64,000 nt of DNA, taken from assembly GCA_034423575.1 (NCBI GenBank), contig DAOUIF010000041.1:1-64000 (forward strand), given 5' to 3'. Under the pieces are notes generated by a model. It was not told the origin of the DNA, searched no databases, and saw only the letters and a list, made by a program, of their open reading frames with translations. The DNA comes from Bin87 sp034423575 (GTDB lineage Bacteria > Chloroflexota > Dehalococcoidia > Lucifugimonadales > UBA3495). The position numbers and the translations under genes are program-made. Shown piece by piece: positions 51,749-60,403 of this stretch (positions are counted from its first letter, which is position 1; the number at the start of each line of letters is the position of its first letter).

Positions 51749-53170
51749 TTACACGCCGGGCGGCCGGCGCTCCCCCCAGTCCGTCGCCTGCTCGTAGGCG
51801 TATGCAGCCCGGAACAGCGTGGTCTCGTCGAAGGCTTTGCCGGCGATCTGTAGGCCAATGGGCAGGCCGGACGCGGTGAAGCCGCAGTTGATAGACAGTG
51901 CCGGCAGGTTCGCCAGGTTGAAGGGGGCGGTGAACCCGCGGCGGCCCTTGAATCCGGCGATGACGTCCTCCTTGGTGCCGAGGCCGGTGGTTTCCGGAAT
52001 CAGCGTGGCGGGGACGGAAGAGGCCGGCATCACCAGGACGTCCACCTCGTCCAGCGCCGCCAGGATCTGGCTACGCAGGACATCCCGCAAGCGGGCCGAC
52101 TTCTGGTACACCTTGGCCGGCAGGATGCTCCCCATGAGCAGGCGCACCTGGTTGTTGTGGTCCAACTCACGCAGCCGGTCAGTCGAGATGATGTCCCAGT
52201 TCAGCATAGCGGCGTCGCTGCTGATGATGCCGTAGGAGATCTCGGACGAATTGACGATCAGCGGTATCGACACCTCAGATACGTCGGCGCCCAGACCGGC
52301 CAGCACGCCGGCCGCGGCGATCACGGCGTCGCGCACCTCTGGGTCGTTGGCGTCGGTGTGCACACGCTCGGATATCAGACCCACCTTGAGGCCGTTGATG
52401 TCGCCGTCCAGCGCCGCGACGTAGTCCGGGACGGGAATCTCCCACGACTGCGGGTCCTTGGGATCGTGGCCGGCGATGGCGGCCAGAGTATGAGCGCAAT
52501 CGGTGACGGTACGCGAGATTGGCCCGGCCGTGTCCATGGACCAACTGGCTCCGAATACACCATGCCGGCTGACCAGCCCCAACGTGGGCCGGATACCGAC
52601 CAGGCCACAGAACGCCGCGGGCCCCCGGATGCTGCCGCCGGTGTCCTCGCCGAGCGAGGTGGCGCACAGGAACGCGGCGGTGGCAGCCCCCGAACCGCTG
52701 CTGGAGGTGCCGGGATTCCGGTTGGTATCCCACGGGTTGCGGGGCCGGCCGTAGGGGTGGCGGAAGGCGTCGCCGCTGGCATACTCGCTCATGTTGAGCT
52801 TGCCCAGCAACACGGTGCCGGCTGCCTTCAGCCGTTCCATGATGGTGGCGTCCTCGCTGGGAATGTTCTCGCCGAGGATCGTCGACCCGTTGGTGGTGAG
52901 GATGCCGGCGGTGTCGAACTGGTCCTTGACGGCGACCGGTACGCCGTGGAGCGGGCCGCGACGGTTTCCGGCGGCGATCTCGGCGTCGGCGCGGCGCGCG
53001 TCCTCGCGGGCGCGGTCGGCGGTTACTGTGATGTACGAAGCGTAGTTGCCGTCAAGGCTGGCGATCCGCTCCAGGTAAGCCTCGGTGGCATCCAGCGACG
53101 AAATCTCGCCGGCGGCGATCCGCTCACCCAACTCAGTGGCGGAGAGGTAGCAGATGTTGGCGTCGGGCAT
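51749..53170 (-). CDS. Amidase, AtzE/GatA-like
   Basis: The 473-aa amidase has the catalytic Lys in VAVKDQFDTAG and Ser residues in NPGTSSSGSGAATAA and TGGSIRGPAAF. It follows the AtzG-like gene by only 2 nt, with a GAGGGG box, matching the AtzG-AtzE arrangement of carboxybiuret and related hydrolases. It is the complete paralogue of the partial amidase at 1-715. The substrate is not established. Confidence 0.9.
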   Translation of the reverse strand: MPDANICYLSATELGERIAAGEISSLDATEAYLERIASLDGNYASYITVTADRAREDARRADAEIAAGNRRGPLHGVPVAVKDQFDTAGILTTNGSTILGENIPSEDATIMERLKAAGTVLLGKLNMSEYASGDAFRHPYGRPRNPWDTNRNPGTSSSGSGAATAAFLCATSLGEDTGGSIRGPAAFCGLVGIRPTLGLVSRHGVFGASWSMDTAGPISRTVTDCAHTLAAIAGHDPKDPQSWEIPVPDYVAALDGDINGLKVGLISERVHTDANDPEVRDAVIAAAGVLAGLGADVSEVSIPLIVNSSEISYGIISSDAAMLNWDIISTDRLRELDHNNQVRLLMGSILPAKVYQKSARLRDVLRSQILAALDEVDVLVMPASSVPATLIPETTGLGTKEDVIAGFKGRRGFTAPFNLANLPALSINCGFTASGLPIGLQIAGKAFDETTLFRAAYAYEQATDWGERRPPGV

Positions 53171-53172
53171 TA

Positions 53173-53373
53173 TTACCCCTCCTGCTTGCGCGCTGTTTCG
53201 GACACGATTATTGGCAGCGGTTGGATGTCGGCTACGTCCGGCTCGGTGATGGCGGCCAGGGCCTCGAGCAGCCCATTAAGCGATTCCCGCACCTCCGCAA
53301 CCAGGTCGTCGGGGATGTTGATATCCGCGGCTTTTGCCAAAGCCCGAATATCGGCGTCGTTCAGATCTGCCAC
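53173..53373 (-). CDS. AtzG-like (DUF4089-type) small amidase partner
   Basis: The 66-aa protein begins at GTG 53371-53373 (MADLNDADIRALAKAADINIPDDLVAEV) with a TGAGGTG box just upstream, and aligns with the small protein at 712-909 (SDLNNDEIQALAKAVGL). The rest is an acidic two-helix protein. In AtzE systems the small partner is needed for stability and active-site shaping. The longer frame extending upstream to 53697 crosses the opposite-strand nhaA start and is not real. Confidence 0.75.
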   Translation of the reverse strand: MADLNDADIRALAKAADINIPDDLVAEVRESLNGLLEALAAITEPDVADIQPLPIIVSETARKQEG

Positions 53374-53466
53374 TGGGCACCTCACATGCTGGGGTAGAAG
53401 CGAAAGGGCCCGGCTTTCGGGCTCACGATGGCGCAATTTTGGCGGGGCCTGCCAACCATTGTCAAC

Positions 53467-53514
53467 AAGGCTTCCGATTCTGACGTTGCCCCGCCGCAAA
53501 CCGGGTACGCATGA
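53467..53514. repeat. R1 repeat remnant (right end only)
   Basis: The sequence carries GATTCTGACGTTGCCCCGCCG and AAACCGGGTACGCATGAG, matching the right flank of copy 2 (28694-28733). The left arm is absent. It lies in the divergent gap between the AtzG-like gene and nhaA. Confidence 0.75.
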
Positions 53515-53584
53515 GACGCCGGAATTGGTGGTAAAATTGCCGCCGGTCTGTTTAGTCCCCGCCATTTTCGCGACCTCAGAATCC

Positions 53585-54895
53585 ATGCACGTACGGGTAG
53601 CACAACCGACACGCCAGCTCATCAGGTTGAGGAACTTCGTCCAGGAGTTCTCGTTGCCTTTGATCCTGGGCGTGGTGCTGGGACTGGTTGCCGCCAACGT
53701 CGACCACCATTGGTACGAGGCCGTGGTGGATTTTCATCCGTTGGGCGACCATGCCTACGTGTTCGCCCACCCGTTGACGGTCCATTTCATCATCAACGGG
53801 ATGTTCATGTGCCTCTTCTTTGGCATCGCGGCCAAGGAGATAACCGAGTCCGCTCTCCCGGGCGGAGTGCTCAACCCCCTGCGGCGGGCAATCAACCCGC
53901 TGGCTGGAACGCTGGGCGGCATCTTCGGCCCCGTCGGCATGTATTTCGTTCTGACCTGGATCATCTACGGGGGCAGCGAGGACTTTGGCGCGGTGGCCAA
54001 CGGATGGGCGATCCCCACCGCCACCGACATAGCGTTGGCCTGGCTGGTGGCGAGGGTGGTTTTCGGCCCGATGCACCCGGCCGTGAATTTTCTCTTGCTG
54101 CTGGCGGTGGCCGACGATGCCATCGGCCTGGTCATCATCGCGGTGTTCTATCCGGACCCAAACCATCCGGTCGAACCGGTTTGGCTCGCCTTCGTCCTGG
54201 GCGGGATGGCTGCCGTGTATATCCTGCGACGCTTTCGGGTGCGGTGGTGGCCGGTGTACATCCTGATCGGTGGAACGCTTTCCTGGATCGGACTGGCCAA
54301 GGCGGGCGTGGAACCCGCGCTGGCCCTGGTGCCGATAGTTCCCTTTTTGCCCCATTTCGCACATGGCGAAGGTGAAAGCGAGCAAGACAATCCCGACCAC
54401 GATGCGGCCGGCGCGTCGCATCCACATTCGACCGCCGACGAGCACCACGCCCACAGCGTGCTGGAGGACTTCGAGCACCAGCTGAAACTGTTCGTGGACT
54501 TCGGGCTGTTCTTCTTCGCGTTCGCCAATGCAGGGGTGGCGTTCACCAGCATCGGCTGGGTCACCATGATGGTCCTGGCCTCGCTGATAGTCGGCAAGGC
54601 CATCGGCGTGACTCTGTTTTCGTGGCTGGCTTCCCTGGTCGGATTCCCGCTGCCGCCGGGAATGGGCGTGCGACACCTGGTGGTGACCGGTGTAGTTGCT
54701 GGTCTGGGATTAACGGTGGCGCTGTTCGTCGCGGGCAAGGCGTTCCCGGGGGACTCGCCATTCCAGGAGCCGGGCAAGATGGGAGCGGTGTTCAGCATCG
54801 GTGCGGCGCTGGTCGCCTTTGTGCTGGGCAGGCTGCTCAGCGTCCGCCAGGAAGGCCTCCGGTCCAGGATAATCTTCCCGTGGATTCGCAACTGA
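53585..54895 (+). CDS. nhaA: Na+/H+ antiporter NhaA
   Basis: The 436-aa protein matches NhaA: key acid D148 (TATDIALAW) and the ion-binding pair D177-D178 (AVADDAIGL) are visible, with about 12 membrane helices. Between about residues 257 and 298 it carries a His/Asp/Glu-rich hydrophilic loop (HGEGESEQDNPDHDAAGASH... with six or more His) that is not part of the basic family. ATG 53585 aligns with the start; the frame extends far upstream without meaning. It exports Na+ in exchange for protons. Confidence 0.92.
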   Translation: MHVRVAQPTRQLIRLRNFVQEFSLPLILGVVLGLVAANVDHHWYEAVVDFHPLGDHAYVFAHPLTVHFIINGMFMCLFFGIAAKEITESALPGGVLNPLRRAINPLAGTLGGIFGPVGMYFVLTWIIYGGSEDFGAVANGWAIPTATDIALAWLVARVVFGPMHPAVNFLLLLAVADDAIGLVIIAVFYPDPNHPVEPVWLAFVLGGMAAVYILRRFRVRWWPVYILIGGTLSWIGLAKAGVEPALALVPIVPFLPHFAHGEGESEQDNPDHDAAGASHPHSTADEHHAHSVLEDFEHQLKLFVDFGLFFFAFANAGVAFTSIGWVTMMVLASLIVGKAIGVTLFSWLASLVGFPLPPGMGVRHLVVTGVVAGLGLTVALFVAGKAFPGDSPFQEPGKMGAVFSIGAALVAFVLGRLLSVRQEGLRSRIIFPWIRN

Positions 54896-54968
54896 CGTCC
54901 GCCGAGCGTTCGGCTTGACCGCTCGCCGTCGCCATGCAACCGATCGAACTCGATAGGAGGATACGCCG

Positions 54969-55262
54969 ATGGCATTCATAGGTGTACTTACTCACCACTG
55001 GGCCAAGGGAGACAAGGTCGAAGAGGCGAAGGCGCTCCTGGACCGCAACGGGGAAGCTCAGAGTCGCGCGCCCGGCTTTGGGGCTCGGCAAACCTTCATC
55101 TCGCTGTCGGACCCCACCAAGATCTCCACCCTGGTCACCTGGGACAGCAACGAGATCTACGACGCGTGGCGAGCGAGCCCGGAGCGGGCAATCGCCATGG
55201 CGGGCGCAGAGGAACTGTGGTCCCGTCCTCCGGAGTCCGAGCGCTTCGAGATGCAGGACTAG
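54969..55262 (+). CDS. Antibiotic-biosynthesis-monooxygenase-like small protein
   Basis: The 97-aa protein has the ABM/dimeric alpha-beta barrel pattern: FIGVLTHHWAKGDKVEEAKALLDRNGEAQSRAPGF, then TLVTWDSNEIYDAWRASPERA. Members are small monooxygenases, haem-degrading or simply ligand-binding proteins. No haem-ligating residues can be confirmed. A TAGGAGGAT box precedes ATG 54969. It is followed by an R1 repeat. Confidence 0.72.
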   Translation: MAFIGVLTHHWAKGDKVEEAKALLDRNGEAQSRAPGFGARQTFISLSDPTKISTLVTWDSNEIYDAWRASPERAIAMAGAEELWSRPPESERFEMQD

Positions 55263-55276
55263 GCCGTCGGAGTTTG

Positions 55277-55364
55277 TCAGAATCAGGATTAGGGGGATTA
55301 GAGGATTTTCAGGATTATGGCTTTCATCCTGAAAATCTCAAAATCTGGCAAATCCTGATTCAGA
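55277..55364. repeat. Dispersed palindromic repeat R1, copy 6
   Basis: TCAGAATCAGGATT and AATCCTGATTCAGA frame an 88-bp near-palindrome. Its right end supplies the TGA stop of the convergent BioD-like gene (55360-55362). Confidence 0.85.
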
Positions 55365-56346
55365 CAGTTGAAAGTAGCGCCGTCAAATCCACGCGGTTTT
55401 CCAACAGGTCTGCCATCCGCTCCGCCTTGTGCCGGGCGTGCGGGACGATGGCGCCCATGAGGCCGCCTACCGCGTCGGCGGTCGCCACGGTTCCCTGATC
55501 CACCAGGAGCACGGGCACGTTCCGCTTGGCTGCTTCAACGCGTATGTACTCCGTAGGCCGGGCGCCGCCAGTCAGGACCAGGCATCGGGTGTCCTGCATC
55601 AGGGACGCCATCTGGATGTCTGGTCGCTCGGCTCGGGTGATCACTGCCTGATGGCCGTACCGCCCGAAGTAGCCGGCGCCCGAGTCCATGATGTTCCCGC
55701 CGATGAGGAAACGGTCGACCCATACGTCCCCATCATCTGGCTCCAGCTCCCAGCGCCCACCCAGGCTGGCTTCCAGCTGCTCCAGGTTCAGGGATAGCAT
55801 GGCGCGGTCCTCCGGCACGGCGCCGATGACCGGAACGCCGACGTTCGCCAGTTCGGACAGCAGGTTCTGCGCGCGCTGAGTTCGGTAGCGGGGGGGCTGA
55901 TTGATAATCACGCCCGCGAGGCTGGGCCCAAGGGTGGCCACCGCACTGGATACGCTCACGGCCGTCGTATCCGGCTCATACCCGAATACGGCTACCACCC
56001 GGGCGGACAGGCGCTCCACCAATCCCGTGACGATCGGCGACGCCGCACCGGAGCCGCTTGCAGGATTGGCCATCTCGGCGATGACGTGCTCGCTGATGCC
56101 CGTCAGCGAACGTACCGCGTTGGCGGCGGCGTCCAGGCTGGTATCGTCTTCGGAAGATGCCACCGCGACCCCACCGCGGAAATGCCGAGCGAAGTAAACG
56201 GCGTCGGGGTCAGTGAGTCCCGACGGCGACACCGGCTTGCACACAGATATGCGGACACCAGATCGGGCAATCAGGGTAGCCAGACCAGCGGCGACGGACG
56301 TTTTGCCGGCGCCGGGCCGGTGGGACGCTACGAGGAGGACAGACAT
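55360..56346 (-). CDS. BioD-like P-loop + DRTGG-domain protein
   Basis: The 328-aa protein has an N-terminal dethiobiotin-synthetase-like P-loop domain (LLVASHRPGAGKTSVAAGLATLIARSGVRISVCKPV; about 1-200) and a C-terminal DRTGG-type domain (about 205-328: GNIMDSGAGYFGRYGHQAVITRAERPDIQMASLMQDTRCLVLTGG). This layout is found at the N-terminus of phosphotransacetylases and as a stand-alone regulator-like protein. No pta or biotin gene is adjacent. The function is not known; the stop codon is in an R1 repeat. Confidence 0.8.
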   Translation of the reverse strand: MSVLLVASHRPGAGKTSVAAGLATLIARSGVRISVCKPVSPSGLTDPDAVYFARHFRGGVAVASSEDDTSLDAAANAVRSLTGISEHVIAEMANPASGSGAASPIVTGLVERLSARVVAVFGYEPDTTAVSVSSAVATLGPSLAGVIINQPPRYRTQRAQNLLSELANVGVPVIGAVPEDRAMLSLNLEQLEASLGGRWELEPDDGDVWVDRFLIGGNIMDSGAGYFGRYGHQAVITRAERPDIQMASLMQDTRCLVLTGGARPTEYIRVEAAKRNVPVLLVDQGTVATADAVGGLMGAIVPHARHKAERMADLLENRVDLTALLSTV

Positions 56347-56376
56347 AAAGCGACCGGGCAGTTCAGCCGTAGCGGG

Positions 56377-57078
56377 TTAGTAATCATCCACGCGGTTTTC
56401 GATGTGGTTGGGGTCGAAACCGGGCGGGAAGTTGGTGGTGTCGTCCCACTTGCTCATGGTCATGTCGCAGCGATGCAGGCTGGCCCGGTTGAAGTTGGCG
56501 CCGCGCATGTCCGTCATGATCCACATGGAGTCTCGAATCTTGGCGGAGGTGAAGTCCGCGCCGAGCATGATGGCCCGGCTGACGTCGGCGCCATTCAGGT
56601 TCGCGCCCTGCCAGTTGGAATTGGTCAGGTTGGCGGAGCGCAGGTCGACTTCGATGGCGGTGACCTGGCTGCAATCGGCGTCGGTCAAGTCGGTGTTGAG
56701 GAACGACGCCCGATTCAGGCGGGACCACTGCAGGATTGCCTCCTGCATGTTGGACTGCTTGAGGTCGGCCCAGAAGAGGTTGACGTTGCGCAGGATGGTC
56801 ATTGCCATCTGCGCCGACGCCAGGGTCGCGCCGTAGAGGTCGGCGCCCGTGAAATCGGCAGCGCGCAGGTCGCAGCGAGACAGGTTGGCTCGGGTGAGAC
56901 GGCCGTCAGCCAGTGTGGCTCCGCGGAGGTCTGCATCCCGCAGGTCTGCCCCGGCCAGGTCAAGGCCGGAAAGGTCGGCGGCTCGCAGATCAAGCTGCTC
57001 GTCCGCGTTTGCAGATTTCCACTGGTCGATAGCGCCCTTGCCGGAGCGCACCACTGCTACGTGATCTGGATTGGCCAT
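56377..57078 (-). CDS. Pentapeptide-repeat protein
   Basis: The 233-aa protein is largely A(D/N)LxX pentapeptide repeats (for example LRAADLSGLDLAGADLRDADLRGATL, NLNGADVSRAIMLGADF), which fold as a right-handed quadrilateral beta-helix. Such proteins can mimic DNA and inhibit gyrase (Qnr) or act as adaptors; Qnr-specific loops are not evident. Its ATG follows the stop of the selenoprotein gene without any gap, so the two are co-translated. Confidence 0.87.
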   Translation of the reverse strand: MANPDHVAVVRSGKGAIDQWKSANADEQLDLRAADLSGLDLAGADLRDADLRGATLADGRLTRANLSRCDLRAADFTGADLYGATLASAQMAMTILRNVNLFWADLKQSNMQEAILQWSRLNRASFLNTDLTDADCSQVTAIEVDLRSANLTNSNWQGANLNGADVSRAIMLGADFTSAKIRDSMWIMTDMRGANFNRASLHRCDMTMSKWDDTTNFPPGFDPNHIENRVDDY

Positions 57079-57396
57079 CTAAGCGTTTCTCGCAGCGGCG
57101 ATCTCATCCTCGACGTCGAAGACGCGCTCGGCGATCACCATCTTGAGTTCGTTGACTTTGCTGTAGCCCGGGTACTCGTCGCCCTCTTCGTCGAAGCGGT
57201 CGAAGATCTTCTCGCCGTCGAGGTAGATCTCCAGGCGACCTTTGTCGGCAGGGGTCATCTTGATCGCGATATCACCCGCGTTTTGGGAGCGCCAGAATTC
57301 GGTCGCCAGCCACGTGGCGAGGCCGTGGTAGCCTCAAGGCACGCAGTAAACGATGTCAACTTCAACCTTGCCGAACTCGGAACGGGTCATGGTCAT
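57079..57396 (-). CDS. SelW/Rdx-family selenoprotein with in-frame TGA (CxxU)
   Basis: A 105-residue frame starts at ATG 57394-57396 (AGGAG box 8 nt upstream) and ends at TAG 57079-57081, with a single internal TGA at 57334-57336. That TGA lies at position 21 in YCVPUGYHGLATWL, exactly where Rdx/SelW proteins have CxxC or CxxU. The region downstream (GRLEIYLDGEKIFDRF...) has the SelW-type fold with no other stop. SelW-like proteins are thioredoxin-like redox proteins with selenocysteine. Without Sec insertion the product would be 20 residues. It is followed without gap by the pentapeptide gene. Confidence 0.85.
57305..57333 (-). promoter_or_regulatory. Candidate bacterial SECIS hairpin
   Basis: Directly after the TGA on the minus strand, CCACG (57328-57324) pairs with CGTGG (57314-57310) across a 9-nt loop (GCCTCGCCA). 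Bacterial SECIS elements lie immediately downstream of the UGA. The stem is short and its fit to SelB binding was not tested. Confidence 0.4.
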
Positions 57397-57539
57397 TCGG
57401 GATGCTCCTGTAATGCGGTCGTTGAGCAGAGGGATGCGTTTTCGGATGGCCCTCGCCTCACTGTTCTAAGTGGTAATCGACAACGGTGGTCATCATGAGC
57501 TCAAGCCGCGAACAATAGGTTGCGTGACTGATGACCGGT

Positions 57540-57962
57540 CTAACTGATACGGGCGCTGGCCTGGCCGACGGCTGTCTTGTCGCCGTTCTGATTCTCGCAG
57601 TAGACGTCGACGGTGACCAGCGTGGAACCGTCATCTTGCGGCTCGCGGCTGTTGACCTGCCCGTGGACGCTGACAGTGTCGCCGTGCTTCACGGGGCGCA
57701 GGAACTTGAGGTTAACGTTGCCGGAACGGTGGAAGTCGTCAGCGCCGATGAACTTGCGCATGGACTCGGTGCAGAAGGCGATGCTCATGCGGCCGGAGGC
57801 GATGGCGTAAGTCGTGCCCAGGCGCTTGGAGGCCAGCTCGGGGTCGTTGTGGATGTTGGCCCGGTTGAGAATGCCGCAGGCCTCAAACTGGTTGATGACG
57901 TCCTGGGTGATGTGCTTGGTGACGACGGGGAGCGTTTCGCTGTCTAGCCTTGGGGATGCCAT
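57540..57962 (-). CDS. MaoC-like hydratase/dehydratase, hotdog subunit
   Basis: The 140-aa protein is a single hotdog domain of the MaoC type: ITQDVINQFEACGILNRANIHNDPELASKRLGTTYAIASGRMSIAF, with the D/H pair in IHNDPELA, and VNLKFLRPVKHGDTVSVHGQV. It overlaps the end of the upstream hotdog gene by 19 nt, so the two probably form a heteromer that hydrates enoyl-CoA-like substrates. Confidence 0.82.
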   Translation of the reverse strand: MASPRLDSETLPVVTKHITQDVINQFEACGILNRANIHNDPELASKRLGTTYAIASGRMSIAFCTESMRKFIGADDFHRSGNVNLKFLRPVKHGDTVSVHGQVNSREPQDDGSTLVTVDVYCENQNGDKTAVGQASARIS

Positions 57963-58369
57963 TTCTTGCCCAACTCCTCAGGTTTCTTGATCTGGTAGGT
58001 GCGCATCTTCTCGATGAGCCGGCCGTCTTCGTCAGTGGCCGTGGCCTCGATGACCAGGTAGGGCTTTTCGCGGCGGACGAACTTGTCGTGCACTCGGCCG
58101 GTCACGAGGATCTTCTTGCCAGGGATCGGCGGGTTGTACAGGTCGATCTCGTTGCCGGCGTTGATGCTGCCCGTCTGGTCGTCATAGGCGAGGGAGAGCG
58201 ACGTGGCGTCGTGTTTGACCGCTATGGTGGGGAAAACGGCGTCGGGATCGTCCACGGCCCGACGGTACAGGTCCACCATCTCCTGGGTCAGCAGGTACTC
58301 ATAGGAGCCCAATTCCTCACCCACCTGGACTTCGTTGTAATCAAAGAGAGGCAGTTCTTGTTCGGCCAT
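57944..58369 (-). CDS. MaoC-like N-terminal (FAS1-dehydratase-type) hotdog subunit
   Basis: The 141-aa protein resembles MaoC_dehydrat_N: EVQVGEELGSYEYLLTQEMVDLYRRAVDDPDAVFPTIAVKHDATSLSLAYDDQ, with NPPIPGKKILVTGRVHDKFVRREKPYLVIEATATDEDGRLI. Such subunits lack the catalytic pair and form the substrate-binding half with the partner at 57540-57962. A GGGAG box lies before ATG 58369. Confidence 0.82.
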   Translation of the reverse strand: MAEQELPLFDYNEVQVGEELGSYEYLLTQEMVDLYRRAVDDPDAVFPTIAVKHDATSLSLAYDDQTGSINAGNEIDLYNPPIPGKKILVTGRVHDKFVRREKPYLVIEATATDEDGRLIEKMRTYQIKKPEELGKKWHPQG

Positions 58370-58604
58370 AATGGGACACTCCCAATATCGTTTGCAACGG
58401 CGGAACTAACGATACCGCAGAGCGCGACGGGCGTCAATTGGCCGGAGTTGGCGCGCCGGGCGCTCCGGGTTACGTGCGTGCAACGGCCCCTCCGTTCGGA
58501 GTGACCTCCGCGCTCGGAAAATGGCGCAGCCAATTGTTGTACAATCGGGCGGCATCCAATCCCCCTGCCGCTTGTCATGTGGGCGGCCCGTAACGGAGGA
58601 GCCA

Positions 58605-60275
58605 ATGTCCCAATTGATGACCGGCAAACAGGCGCTGCTGGAGATGCTCAAGGCCGAGGGGGTCGATTTCATATTCGGCAACCCAGGGACCAGCGAGGGG
58701 CCGATCATCGACCTGCTGGGCGATTACCCCGAGCTTCGCTACTTCCTGACCCTACAGGAAAGTGTGGCGATGGGCATGGGCGAGGCCTACGCGCGGGCAA
58801 GAGGCACCGCGTCCTTTGTCAGTCTCCATGTGGATAGCGGCCTGGCCAACGGCATCGCCCTGATGCTGGACGCCCTGAACACCGGCACGCCCATGGTGGT
58901 GACCTCCGCCAACTACGACATCCGCAAGGTCAACGAGACGATAACCGACCTGGCGGACCTGGTCCGCCCGGTGACCAAGTGGGCGGTGGAGCTGTCCCAC
59001 CCTGACCAGATCCCCAGCGTCATTCGGAGGGCCTTCAACGAGGCCAACAGCCATCCCAAGGGTCCGGTATACGTGGGGTTCACGTCCAATGCGCTGGAAG
59101 GAATGGCCGAGATGAATCTCGAGCCGTCCCGACCGGTACACGACGGCGCCCGGCCCAGCGCGGAAGGGATTGCACAAGCGGCGGACCTGTTGGCCGATGC
59201 CAGCCGTCCGCTGATGCTGGTGGGTGATCGCCTCTCTGACGATGACGCCGTGGACGAGGCGGTGGAACTGGCTGAGCTGATGGGACTGCCGGTTTACCAG
59301 GCCAGGGGCGCCGAGGTGGCCTTCCCCACGACCCACGATCAGTTCATGGGAGCGCTGTCTCTGAGGGTAGGCGAACAGCGGGCCGTTTTGCAGACGGTGG
59401 ACTTGGTGTTGGCAGTGGGCTCCGACCCTTTCGAGGAGCTTTTCTACTGGGGGGACGTGATCTTGCCCGAAGTCGCCAAACTGGTGCATATCGACCCCGA
59501 TCGCAGCAAGATCGGCCGCTCGGAACCGACGGATTTGGGCATCGTCGGGCATTGCAAGTTGGCGCTGCAGGACCTGATCGCAGCCCTGGAGGAGCGCCTC
59601 TCCTCCAGCGATCGCTCGGAGATCGGATTGCGCAAGCAGGGCGTGATCGCCGACCGGCAGAGCAACCGCGCCGCCTTCGAAGAGTCCGTTGCGGAGAAGT
59701 GGGACCACCGGCCCATGACGCCGGCGCGGATGATGTCGGAACTCGCGGCGGCGATCCCCGACAACGCCATCGTGGTGGATGATTCCATCAGTAATCGGGC
59801 GACCATGCGTCACTACTTCCAGGCGCAGCGCCGGCCAGACCTGCGCGGGGTTAGGGGGCAGTCCATCGGCGGTGGCATCGGCGTTACCATGGGCACTCAG
59901 TGCGCCTATCCCGATCGCCCGGTGTTCGGAATAATCGGCGACGGCAGCGCGATGATGACCATCCAGGGGCTGTGGACGGCGGCCAATGACGAGATACCCT
60001 GCATCTTCGTCATCTGCAACAACGGCATGTACCGGGTGCTCAAGACCAACTTCAACGTGTACCAGCGGGACGTGCTCAACCTGCCCGAAACCTCGGGCGG
60101 GCGGCTGCTCTATTCCGACTTCGGAACGCCTTTCGACATGGCCGCAATCGCCAACAGCATGGGTGTCCACGGAGAGCGGATTACCGAACCTGACCAGATC
60201 AAGCCGGCGGTGGACCGGGCCGTAGCGTCCGGCAAGCCGGCCCTGCTGGACATGGTTATCGACGGATCGCTGTAG
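58605..60275 (+). CDS. Thiamine-diphosphate-dependent enzyme (benzoylformate decarboxylase/acetolactate synthase-like)
   Basis: The 556-aa protein has the three domains of ThDP decarboxylases: the catalytic Glu in FLTLQESVAMGMGEAYAR (E52), the central nucleotide-fold domain, and the ThDP motif GDGSAMMTIQGLWTAANDEIPCIFVICNNGMY. It is closer to benzoylformate decarboxylase-like members than to acetolactate synthase because there is no adjacent regulatory subunit. ATG 58605 was chosen for the GGAGGA box; the frame extends upstream. Confidence 0.87.
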   Translation: MSQLMTGKQALLEMLKAEGVDFIFGNPGTSEGPIIDLLGDYPELRYFLTLQESVAMGMGEAYARARGTASFVSLHVDSGLANGIALMLDALNTGTPMVVTSANYDIRKVNETITDLADLVRPVTKWAVELSHPDQIPSVIRRAFNEANSHPKGPVYVGFTSNALEGMAEMNLEPSRPVHDGARPSAEGIAQAADLLADASRPLMLVGDRLSDDDAVDEAVELAELMGLPVYQARGAEVAFPTTHDQFMGALSLRVGEQRAVLQTVDLVLAVGSDPFEELFYWGDVILPEVAKLVHIDPDRSKIGRSEPTDLGIVGHCKLALQDLIAALEERLSSSDRSEIGLRKQGVIADRQSNRAAFEESVAEKWDHRPMTPARMMSELAAAIPDNAIVVDDSISNRATMRHYFQAQRRPDLRGVRGQSIGGGIGVTMGTQCAYPDRPVFGIIGDGSAMMTIQGLWTAANDEIPCIFVICNNGMYRVLKTNFNVYQRDVLNLPETSGGRLLYSDFGTPFDMAAIANSMGVHGERITEPDQIKPAVDRAVASGKPALLDMVIDGSL

Positions 60276-60290
60276 CTGGCGCATGCCTCG

Positions 60291-60379
60291 CTGTCATTGC
60301 GAGCGCAGCGTGGCAATCCCGTCGAACCGGTTGCAACCCTTGCGAGATTGCCGCGTCGCTGCGCTCCTCGCAATGACAG
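60291..60379. repeat. Palindromic repeat family R3, complete copy
   Basis: CTGTCATTGCGAGCGCAGC at the left and GCTGCGCTCCTCGCAATGAC at the right are inverted arms of an 89-bp element. The left arm is nearly identical to the solo arm at the aroK start (24719-24751). It lies between the ThDP enzyme and the aldolase gene. Confidence 0.85.
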
Positions 60380-60403
60380 GCTGAATATAAGGGGAACATT
60401 CTC

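Noticed and set aside
52157..54895. Very long plus-strand open frame of 912 codons
   Set aside because: Only the part from 53585 (NhaA) is real; the first about 470 codons are the antisense of the amidase and AtzG-like genes and cross an R1 remnant.
57310..57396. SelW-like gene as a frameshifted or decayed pseudogene
   Set aside because: A single TGA exactly at the CxxU position, intact frame on both sides, good RBS and coupling to the next gene all favour recoding.
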